DNA from: Nothophaeocryptopus gaeumannii
Taxonomy: Eukaryota; Ascomycota; Dothideomycetes; Mycosphaerellales; Mycosphaerellaceae
DNA length: 64,000 nucleotides
Assembly (NCBI GenBank): GCA_031771865.1
Contig: JASISA010000040.1
Location: 744,001-808,000, forward strand
Reading direction: 5' to 3'
The notes under the pieces were generated by a model. It made no database searches. It worked only from the letters and a program-made list of their open reading frames with translations, and had not been told where the DNA came from. Of the stretch, positions 9,917 to 19,422 are shown in pieces. Within the stretch, counting starts at the first letter, position 1, and each line of letters starts with the position of its first letter. Position numbers and translations under genes: made by a program.

Positions 9917-12900
9917 GCAAAAGTCAAGCTGTAGCAAGGGGAAAAGGGAGGATCTATGTGGAAAAGTGTGGCTGAGCGCAGTCCTACAGTAGTTATAGCT
10001 GCAAAGGCTTACAAGGGTGAGGCACAGGGCACGTATACGCTCATGAGTGCGACACAGGATAGCCCGGGGAGCCGTCGATGTGATCTCGAATGATGTCAGA
10101 ACAGCTCCCGTACATTGGATGTGCAGCATGGGTAAGCTCACGCCTCTCCTGTGGCCAGTGGAAGTCCAGAGGATGTGACCAGAGACGTGTGCCAACATTG
10201 CCAGGTTTCTGTAGCGATTGACGCCACAACTCACGATCTGCAGTCATATCGAATAACGGGAGGCTGCCAGTGATCTCACGCTGTGCCCACACGTTTTCGA
10301 CGCGACGACGTCACATTCACCAGCCTCGTGCAGAGTGCTCTCTTGTCGAACTCCAGGAGTAGCGTTCCGCGCAAGCATCCCGGAGAAGTGACACGTCCTA
10401 CGTTTAACTTCTCGGCCCATGATGCATCAGAAGCCGGACCAAGACACCTGTGCTCGGGGACTATCCTCCGGCTCCGGATCTCACCACGACTCCACGCGCT
10501 GTGGCTAGGCCACTGTTTCCAAGCGCGGCTCCGATCCCGTTCGATGGACAAGGATGTGAATCCAAGGCATCGTCGATAAAGAGGCCAGTAAGAATGCACG
10601 CGGCCGGGTCCACCAGCCACAACCGTTCGTGTGACAAGAAAGACGTGCTCACGACCCAAATTGGCGCTGCATAAAAGGTAGGCGCATACTTGGAAATGGC
10701 TCTCAGTCTTTGGGGAGTTGATTGATTGGCAGAGGTGAGGTCGATGTAGGGGAGGCCGGGCTTGCCTTCGTGCGAATTAAGCATAAGGATGCATAGAGTT
10801 TGGACTGTTGTCGCAATAAACAGGGCAGACCGCGTGGAGCGGCCACTCCCAGCGCCTCATGTGAGAGGCTGCAAGGCAAGACAAACCGAGTTTCGTGACA
10901 AGTTGAATGCCTGAGACGCACCCTGGTCGGAAGCTGACTGCGCATGACGTCCGAGGATGCCGGGTGGGGAGAAGCGAGCGTCGAGCGACGTCTGGCCTTG
11001 TTTTCGAGCCCACCAGGACGGAGACTTGTTCGAGTTTGGGTCGTACGGACTTACATCATTTCAATAATAATGCCTCCAAATCTCCACCTGTACGACGCAG
11101 GAGGTTGATTGCGCGCCGGTCATGTCTCCAGTTTGTGCGACGAGTGCTGGCGATCGCGCCTCCAGCGTCTGGAGATCATTCACTTTCGACATGAATGTAC
11201 GTGATCTGTATTGTGACAGACGCCACGGTTGTTCAGACCAGAAGAGCTGTAGCTGGAGACGGTTACAGTATTTTCCAATGTCGAGAGACTCGTCACACTC
11301 TGGCGCGTCGTACCTTCTAGTATCCGTGTTCCCGCGTGTCGTGATGGTTTGTCTGGGGCGCTTGATGCCACTGCTTCTGATCATCGCGCTTCAATGGGCA
11401 AAGTTCACGTAGGCGTTGCAAGATGTAGGGACCAAGGCTTGTGCTGGCTTCGATGATTCTTGATGCTCGATGTTGCGAAGAGGTGGTGTGAAACGACGCT
11501 CGTGCAAGTTCTTGGCAACGTCTCCCTCCGCCTTCATTACTATCGTTTGCGAATTGGTTGAGAATGCCAAGAACTCGAACTTCGTAGGCCCATCAACTGA
11601 CATCTCTGCACTAGGTAGGCTTACTAGTCTATAGAGCAAGTTTTAGGCCTATACAAGCAATAGTCGCAATATTATCGTAGGTTGAATCTTTCGAAGGGGC
11701 TGCCTATCGCTCCTCGAATATGACTATAAAGTTGAAAGTTCTAGGGCCTCAATCAATTTGCGCTGTGATGATATGAATATTAATCAATATCGATTAAGCC
11801 CGGCCAGCCTCCCCGCAGTTCGATTTGCTTGGCATTCTCAACTATTTTGCAAACGATAGTAGCAACTCGACGAGCGGACTCAGCTCCGCTCTCAAGTGGC
11901 ACGGACCATGCTCTCTGCCGACAGGGACACTCCTTGCAACTTCATGCAAATTGACGTCTTTGTGACAACCACAGCACGGAATTCGTTCCTGCCAAGGCAT
12001 TGGAATCTCGATCATCTCGATCATGGGCAGGGATTGGATTGACTTCAATATATGAAACGGCCAATCTATACGTGTGTGCCGTGTGTGCCTTTGATCAACA
12101 ACATGACCGAATACTTCTTTGGTAGCGGCTTTGGATAGCGGCAACATGACTTTGCAAGCAGCCTGGAAGAAAGAGACCGACAGCTACTGTGGACGTTCTT
12201 CATCGAAGACTGACCTTCGGAGTGAAGTCCCAAGACATGTGTCTACAATGTCGCTCCGTCATGCAAAAGGACTCCATCTGCAATGATTTTCGTATTGTGC
12301 CAGCAGATAGCCAACCGACGAATATGCTCATAAACGTCAGAGTCTCACAGCCAATGGTCCACGATCATTAGACGAGTCCAGGAGACACCGTATCTGCATC
12401 TTCCCAACCAAGCTGACGACTTCCATGCACTCGCGAGGAAGTACGGCAACTCGAGACTAACACTGTCGAATCCACAGGAGCTTCCCCAGGAGAACCACAT
12501 CTCACGTCGTACCTGCATCTATCCCGCATGCGTGCCAACCATAAGCGAGTTCCCTAACTCCTCCAACTGCAAGGCATGTTCACAGGCCGTGCCAGACTCA
12601 ACGTGTGCCGAGACAGTCAGCTAGCTCTCCACGAAACACACGACAGCTGCCATATGACGGCAATGCCTACCTGTTCCTGATTCTGACAGCAAGCCCATGG
12701 ATTCCCCAAGGCGCTGTGGCTGGAGAGGAAGCTTACCCTCAGTCAAGAGGGCGAGAACGTCTTACCTCACTCACGCACATGATATGAGAGACTGGTAGTG
12801 ACGACTTTTCCTTGGGACGACTCTTGTAGAAGCTACTCTCCTTTGCTGGATATCGTGAGCTCCTGCTACATCATCAACATTCGAATCATTGCAGCATGGT

Positions 12901-12950
12901 ATCGTCAAAACTCATATATCGTGAATAAACCACTGTCCTCCCGAACGCCA
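9917..12950. other. 3-kb gene-poor region
   Basis: No convincing gene was found. Open frames are short, overlap on both strands and carry no recognisable domain. The first few hundred bases must include the promoter and leader of the DUF3659 gene. A stretch at about 11590-11810 is clearly richer in A+T than its surroundings and could be the remains of an old transposon, but it has no visible terminal repeats or coding remnant. Confidence 0.5.
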
Positions 12951-14876
12951 CTATTTCGATTCGAGCATGGCTTTGAATCGATCCTTCTTCGACCTCTCCG
13001 CCACCGCCTGCTCCCCAGCAACAGTCTTCGGTCGTGGAACCATTGGCTTCGCCTCCTGTCCAACTCCAACGCTCATACCGACAGGACTCGCCGGCGTCGC
13101 CAGACCAGCGTCCTCAGCTTTTATGTCCTCTTCGTCCTCCTTCCACCCCATCCTCTTCATCAATCGATGGCTCATACTCCTTGATCTCCTCGCCCTCTCT
13201 TCTCTAGCAAGGACCTGCCTCTCTTTCTCCGCACTCTGGCTCTTATCCCTCTCCTCTTCCTCCCGCCGCCTCTTCTCCTCAGGATCCCACATGTCATGCA
13301 CGCCCTGTTTCGCCGACTTGGCCTTGTTCTTCACTTTCATATAGCCCTCCAATCCAAGAATGACAGCGTAAGAGCGGGAGACATTGAGTCGGGAGAGATC
13401 GGCGTTGGCTTCCTTCAGGCTTTTGAGGAACTCTCGAAAGTTCTTCACGGGTGGTGCGTAGTGACCTGACAAGGGTGAGAGCTTTCGAATTTGGCCGCGT
13501 TTGATCTTAATGAGGCCTGCGGCGCTGACGCGGGCACCCTTGAGGAATGACGAGTGTTGGAAAGCCCCAGATTGTTTGATGCCGACGTAAAGTCTGAAGC
13601 TGGTGTCGGCGACGAAAATCCAGGTGTTCTTCTTGGTGGTTTTGCGGAGTAGATGGTTCATCATCGCGTCGACATTAATGTGATTGAGTTTGTTGAGACC
13701 CTTGGCATCATGGATTTCTTCGTTAACGTATTTGGATGAGTCTTCTTGCGAACCCGTGCTGATCTTGCTAGCAATGGAGGAGGAGTCGCTGGTGTCCCAA
13801 CTCGCAGGTTCGGGCTTCTCGCCTGTGGTGACCTCTCGCCAACTCGGGGTTTCGTCGCTGTGATGCACGATTCCATGAATACTGTCTTTGAAATCTGGCG
13901 ACGTTGTGATCGGTTTCTCGTTCTTCGCATAGACGAATCGACCTTGTTTGTCGATGTTCACCAGGTAGTTCTTTCTTTCCTCTCGACTCAGATACCGCAC
14001 TTGCTCCTTGTCTAGACGCGCTCGGGGTCGATCTTCGAGATCGACATCCTTTCCCTCTCCATAATCTAGCTAAGAAGTTGTCAGGACATAACCCTCAAAT
14101 TCTAGCACAATGGCGCGACATTACCCAGTAGAAGAAGTTCTCTTTCGTATCACTCTTCTTCCATTCCTGATGGTACCTCCTCAGGTTACTGCCGTATCTG
14201 TGTTTGTGATCGACCATCTCCAGAAAGTATTCCAGACCCATCATCTTCGAGTACTTTTCTCTCTCTGATTTGTCAAGCTTCCTCTTAGCGACTTCATCGG
14301 CCTTGCTGGAGGTCTCATCTTCTTCGCTTGTATCATCATCACCAGCTCTTTGCGCCACTTTTGTAGCATGCGCCCATCTGTTGCGGGCTCGATCAGGCGA
14401 GGTGGGGGATTTCAGCAGCTTCTCAACGTTTGACATGGGCTTCGTGAGATTCAGATATTCGGCTACCTTCGATCAGCTCTCTGTTCAATCTCACCTGAAT
14501 TTCGTGCTTCCATCGTCTCGCGCTTACCGTCTTTGAGAGCCTACTGCAAATCAGCGCTGCTATCGCGCTTACTCAAGTACACCACAAGATCGTAGGGGTG
14601 CTATGGCAGTATGCATACCTCTAGCCATCTCGTACTTGGATCCAGCCCATATCCCTTCAACGCTCTTCGATCTCTGTATCCTCGATAATTCCGTTGAATG
14701 ATCTCGGCCGCATTGGTTTGCTCATTGATACTCTGCTTCTTCCTCTTCGCACGGATCTCTGCAGCGCGTTCACTCTGTCGTTGCTCGATCTCACGCAGCA
14801 CCTCGGCTGAAGGGAGCGCATATTGGTCCTTGAGCTTCTCGGTCTCTTCTGTCAACGTCGGATATTCTGACTCCAT
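12951..14876 (-). CDS. IQ-motif calmodulin-binding protein (IQM-like)
   Basis: Exons on the minus strand are 14876-14619, 14540-14528, 14462-14125 and 14069-12951, giving 575 residues. Introns of 78, 65 and 55 nt end in TAG; the second and third have CTGAT and CTGAC branch points. The second exon is only 13 nt, needed to keep the frame and to join WLE to ALKDAEYLNL. An IQ motif lies at about residues 59-77 (AAEIIQRNYRGYRDRRALKGYG). The rest matches the plant and fungal IQM layout: YFLEMVDHKHRYGSNLRRYHQEW, then a soluble domain (KNTWIFVADTSFRLYVGIKQSGAFQHSSFLKG split by context), and a basic, disordered C-terminus. IQM proteins bind calmodulin independently of calcium; the role in fungi is not established. 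The start was taken as the first ATG of the open exon. A transposon lies 166 bp upstream of this start. Confidence 0.82.
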
Positions 14877-15040
14877 ACCGCAGGGTCGTCGCCAGTCATT
14901 CTTGGCGCGAACGCTTCAGGCACGGCAGTGTATTTCGGTATCTCGTGCGACGACGCATTGATGCCGGTTGAAAGTGGGCATGTGGCTTATCGTCGGGCGA
15001 TTTGGTCGGTCGTCAGCGCAAACTGAGTTCCGGCCTGCTT

Positions 15041-15042
15041 TA
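15041..15042. repeat. TA target site duplication, left
   Basis: The TA dinucleotide flanks the left terminal inverted repeat and is matched by TA at 17187-17188, as expected for the Tc1/mariner/pogo superfamily. Confidence 0.8.
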
Positions 15043-15086
15043 GAAGGTTTCCCGGCTGGGCGCACAACCCTATATGGCGCACAGAC
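15043..15086 (+). repeat. Left terminal inverted repeat
   Basis: This 44-bp repeat begins GAAGGTTTCCCGGCT and ends GGCGCACAGAC. It matches the reverse complement of 17143-17186 at 43 of 44 positions; the only difference is G here versus T at position 16 of the repeat. Confidence 0.93.
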
Positions 15087-15133
15087 TCATATGGTCCATA
15101 CACCTATCTTTGTCAGTGAATAACTCGACAACT

Positions 15134-17038
15134 ATGGATCAGATTGAGAAGGCGCTTGCAGATCTGAGACTGTCAGATAAGCCGAATATATCTGAGACAG
15201 CAAAGAAGTTCAAAATAGAAAGATCCAAGCTGTCAAAAGTATGGAATGGCAAACAAGGGACCAAGCAGCAGCAGTATGAAAACAACCGAGTTTTGAACGA
15301 CCAATAGGAGCATGACCTTTGCGAATATATCAAGGATCTTACCAACTATGGTATCCCTCCTACTGCTACAAGGTTGAGGAACTTCGCCTTTGATATCGTG
15401 GGTTACTTACCTGGAAAGAACTGGCCTGCTGCTTTTACAAAAAGGCACTCTGACATTTTGGATACTGGCTATCTTTCAGGCCTGGATAAAGCAAGATCTT
15501 AGGCTAATAATGAAAAGTACTATGCCCTATACTTCAGCCTCCTTAAAAAGAAGATCCAAAAGTATAATATCCAGCCAAACAATATGGTCAATATGGATAA
15601 GAAAGGGTTCCTTCTTGGGGTGGTTAACAAGTCTTAAAGGATCTTTACAAAAGGAGCTTTCAAAGAGGGCAAACTAGTTGGAGTTCTTCAAGATGGTAAT
15701 CGTGAATGGATTACCTGTATTGCAGCTGTCTATGCAGATGGTTCAGTACTTCCTCCTGCCTTGATATATAAGGCCCAATCTGGCAATCTTCAGGATACCT
15801 AGGTAGAGGATGTTGACCTAGACAAGCATAGTGCTTTCTTTACAAGCTCACCAAATAGCTGGACTTCAGATAAGCTTGGATACCAATGGTTAACAGAGGT
15901 CTATAATCGTTTTACAAAGCCAAAGGCTAGGAATGGTCGAGATTGGAGGCTCCTATTTGTTGATGGTCATGGCTCACATCTGAACATGCGCTTTGTCAAT
16001 TACTGCCTGGCCCACCGGATCCTTTTGGCTGTCTATCCTCCTCATTCGACACATAGACTCTAGCCATTGGATGTCTCTCTCTTCGCCCCTTTAGCTACTC
16101 GGTACTCCCAAGCTTTAGATAGGTTTACAGCAAAGAGCCATGGTCTTGTAGGTATTACAAAGCGTGTATTCTTTTAGCTCTCTTGGGAAGCTTGGTCCCT
16201 TGCTATGGTCCCTTCAAACGTTGCCTCTGGCTTTGAAAAGACAGGTATCTATCCATATAACCCTGAGATTGTCCTATTAAAGCTGCCAAAGAAGAAGAAG
16301 CTGGAAAACAACAAGGTAGGCTCTAGGCCAAACTTAAAGGGATCCAACAACTCTGCCTTATCCCTGAATAACTGGAGCAAGATCCAAACTATAGTTGAAG
16401 GAGCTGTAGCAAAGGGGACAATGAGACATAACATACAGGCAAGGAAGCTGAAGAATAAAGTTGCCTACCTTCATTCAGAGAATGTAAGACTTCAGAGGGA
16501 AAAGGACGCCCTTTTACAGTCCCTATATGAAGAAAAGAAGCGTAGAAAGCGAGGCCAAAAGCTCTTTAAGCTAGTTAGGGCTAAAGAAGAAAGTGGAGCA
16601 ATCTTTGCAAGCCCAAACAAGGTAGCTAGGGCAAAGGAGATATTGGCTGAAAAGGAAGCAAAGAAAGACACTGATCAGGCTGCTAAAGAGGCAGCTAAAG
16701 TTCAGAAGGAGGCAGAGAAACAGTTCCAAGCCAATGCTCGGCAGTTGAAGGCTATTTAAAAGTAACAGGAGGTAAAGGAGAAGAAAGAGAAAGCTGCTGC
16801 TAAGAAAGCAAGGAAAGAAAGGCAAAAGGAAGTTAACCAAGCTAACAAACAGCTGGATACTAACCTCAAGGAGTCTGTCAAGAAGGTAAAGAACCCCCTG
16901 AGGCGTGTTGTCTTTGAACAGCCCCAAAATGAAGATGTAGTAGTTACACCAAGCAAGAAGTCTCAAAACCCAGTAGCTAGCAGATCAGGGCGTATAAGGA
17001 GGCAGCCAAAGCACCTCCAAGGCTTTAACCTATCCTAA
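15134..17038 (+). pseudogene. pogo-family DDE transposase with eight premature stops
   Basis: The frame runs 635 codons from the ATG at 15134 to TAA at 17036-17038. Premature stops begin at 15305, 15500, 15635, 15800, 16061, 16175, 16757 and 16763 (five TAG, three TAA). The N-terminus holds a psq-type helix-turn-helix (SETAKKFKIERSKLSKVWNGK), followed by a CENP-B/Tc5-type DNA-binding segment (GIPPTATRLRNFA, GKNWPAAFTKRH). The DDE catalytic core is readable: NMDKKGF for the first aspartate, LLFVDGHGSHL for the second, and the PPHSTHRL-stop-PLDV segment for the third. In active relatives the first motif usually reads DEKG; the lysine here fits a TpG-to-TpA change on the opposite strand. The C-terminus is lysine-rich and coiled-coil-like. 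The protein cannot be made in full length. Confidence 0.93.
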
Positions 17039-17142
17039 ATTGAAGAGCATATCAAGTTCACTTAGATTCCTGAGTTTCATGTGATTCGGTTAGGAATTGG
17101 CTGAGTTATTCACTTACAAAGGTAGGTGGTTGGTGTGCAGGT

Positions 17143-17186
17143 GTCTGTGCGCCATATAGGGTTGTGCGCCAAGCCGGGAAACCTTC
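17143..17186 (-). repeat. Right terminal inverted repeat
   Basis: This is the partner of 15043-15086, inverted, with one mismatch. It is followed directly by TA at 17187-17188, the right copy of the target site duplication. Confidence 0.93.
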
Positions 17187-17188
17187 TA

Positions 17189-17646
17189 GCGACGTCATTC
17201 ACAGGTCGTGCCGAGTGATGAATTGCTTCAAAGAGACTGGGCCAGGATGAAACCTGTTTGGCGTTGCAGATCATCAAGGCGGTCCACGCGTTGCAGAAGG
17301 CTTGTTTTCGAAGCCAAGACGGGTGTGAATAAGGAGGAAAGAAGAAGAAGTAACGAAGATGAGTGATTCACGGCCGGGAAAGTCGGAAAGCATTCGGACA
17401 CCGCCCTTGGCTGTGGCATCCGGGCACCACCACGACAGTATCGCGTCACCACTGGTGAAGATGAGAGCAGGATAAGAGAGTCTCGTCACGATACATTCAT
17501 CAGTCCGACACCTGGTCAGGAATGAAAGTTGGAGAGCTCAATACGAGATCGGGTGATTTGGTTCTTCTATCACAAGCAAGCTGCTGGCTATGCCTCGCGC
17601 TCCCCAACTCCATCGCTATGCCCATTATCAAAATGCATCGTACTTC
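17189..17646. other. Gap between transposon and AN1 gene
   Basis: About 460 bp of ordinary intergenic sequence, including the 3' UTR of the minus-strand AN1 zinc-finger gene. I see no gene or repeat. Confidence 0.4.
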
Positions 17647-18605
17647 TCAATAATTCGTATGCTCCGGCGTCTTAGCCATGCCCGCTCCTACGCCCCGTAA
17701 TAGTACAATTGTATTGCCAGTCGCAACACTTTGGCCCAGCTTCTCACTGAACTGCAGTAACCGCCCGCCCTCGACATGGAAGACTCTCAGCTTATCTTCC
17801 TCGCTCTCAGACTGATTATTAACATTGCTGACCTGCAGACTCTTTGCTGCGAGGTCCAAGACTCTCCCGACGCTGTACTCGCTGCTGTAGAAGAAGTTGC
17901 CTTTGGGAATCTTGGCTGCGATGGTATCCGAGGAAGCCTCCACGTGAAGATATACCCGCTTCTCTTGTGGGATCTTGTCATCGCCTTTGGCCGTTTTCTT
18001 CAAGGTCGCTGTTGCGGCTATTGATGCTGCCGCCGATTGCTTGGCCTTGGTCTGCGGCATACTCATCTTCGGCGCACTAGCCTTCTTCGCTGCTCCCCAT
18101 GCTCTTAGTTTCTCAAGAGCCGCAAGACCCTTCTCCTTCTGTGTGTACGAGCCGCCTTGTCCCGTCCCCAAGGGCTTGAGGTTTGCGCAGTTGTGTACGT
18201 ATGTGAATCGATGTTTCAAGCAGTATCGTCGTCGACATTTATCGCAATGTACGCCGGTTACCAGCGGAGTGTCGATGAGGGTCTTGCACGACGCTTCGGC
18301 GCATTGTTGTTCGTGAGTCAAAATGCTCGGTTTAGAGGATAGCGGAGTGCTCGACGATGGTCCGCGCAAAGCTTCAGCTCGCTTTCTCCCATATTCGCCA
18401 GCTTTGGGACATGAATGTGCTGATTCAGTCCGATGGTCACCACAGAATTTGCTGCGATTGTGTTAGTACATGATACTCTGAAGCTCCTTTTTATGCAACT
18501 TACACACCCTTTGCAGCTCTCGCACCTGAAGGGCAAGAAGTCCAGTTGCCGACAAAACGGCATCTGGCAGTGCGCGCCTATTGATTCCACGTCTCCTACT
18601 GACAT
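17647..18605 (-). CDS. AN1-type zinc finger protein, Cuz1/ZFAND1-like
   Basis: Exons are 18605-18508 and 18451-17647 on the minus strand, joined by a 56-nt intron (GTGTGTAAG, branch CTAAC, CGCAG), giving 300 residues. The first AN1 finger spans about residues 13-55 (CQMPFC, CESC, FCGDHR, AHSC) and the second about 75-115 (CAEASC, CDKCRRRYCLKH, HNC). A C-terminal ubiquitin-like region (about 190-295, with GNFFYSSEYSVGRVLDLAAK) follows a low-complexity linker. This order matches yeast Cuz1 and human ZFAND1, which link Cdc48/p97 and the proteasome, especially under arsenite stress. The start was chosen at MSVGDVESIG because family members begin near this motif; an in-frame ATG at 18656 would add 17 residues. 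The upstream gene is divergent. Confidence 0.85.
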
Positions 18606-19422
18606 TCTGCTGTACGTTTCTTCTTGCTCGGCCGCATTCGGTGTTCGCGAAGCCATGACGAGTGGCGTAGTCGTCCTTGAATACAAGTATGCCTTTGATG
18701 TCTGCGTGGCCTTGAGCTGCCCGGTTGTTGATGCTCACTCAGCCGAGCGGCGAAGAAGATTCTGGGCGCGCGAAGCAACTCGGCGCGCGGCGGCTGGACG
18801 TTTGCTGCTCTGTTATTTGATTCCGGTACGGCTGACACGTTTCAATGAGATGTTCACTACTTGGCCTCCGAATAGGTAGCATAGGGTTGCGACTTTCATA
18901 TGTGCACGCCTGGCATCTGCATTCACTTGCAATCCTTGATGGTTTCTGAGCAGCTGGAGGAAAGAGAGATCAAGCAACGGAGCTTGCAGATTCCGAGGGT
19001 CAGCATGTGATTGCGCGTCTGACCAATGGAAGGTGGAGGATGGACCCGCAATCTTAGCGCGGAGGGAAGGCGCGATGGTGCGGGGATGGGCACGCGAGGC
19101 AGGTGCCAGGCTGCTCACGGCGTCGGCCCAAACAGCAGTCAAGCTACAACGGCACGGGCGAGTCGAGCTCACAGCTCCTCCATCCGCCTGCCCAGCTGCG
19201 AGTGCGAGTGTGACTGTTCATCTCACATCCTCGTCGTCCTCATCGTTGGCGGCCGTGTCACTGCAGCAGGCCATTGTCGTTGTCGTAGCATGAAACGCGA
19301 GCGACTCCATCATTGAACGGCCTCACGCAACATCTCAGCCGATGACGCCCTGACACACCCCGTCGCGTCGAACACCGCTTATCCACCGCTCTCCGCCCCG
19401 GAGCAGCGGCCTACGCCTCACC
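18606..19422. other. Divergent promoter region, AN1 gene / mitochondrial protein
   Basis: This 817-bp stretch separates two divergent genes and must hold both promoters. Open frames on both strands (GC-rich, alanine/serine-rich) have no recognisable domain and are taken as chance. Confidence 0.45.

Larger units (their letters stand above)
15043..17186 (+). mobile_element. Complete pogo/Fot1-type DNA transposon, inactivated
   Basis: A 2,144-bp element bounded by 44-bp terminal inverted repeats that differ at one base, with TA duplications outside. It has a single transposase gene on the plus strand in one continuous frame, interrupted by eight stop codons and no frameshift. All eight stops can be explained by C-to-T change at CAG or CAA glutamine codons, the signature of repeat-induced point mutation (RIP) in ascomycetes. 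The sequence is more A-rich than the flanks. The intact ends mean the element could in principle still be moved by a transposase supplied elsewhere, but that is inference. Confidence 0.93.

Noticed and set aside
15134..17038. Stop codon reassignment instead of RIP
   Set aside because: Neighbouring genes use TAA, TAG and TGA as ordinary stops, so reading TAG/TAA as glutamine in the transposase is not credible.
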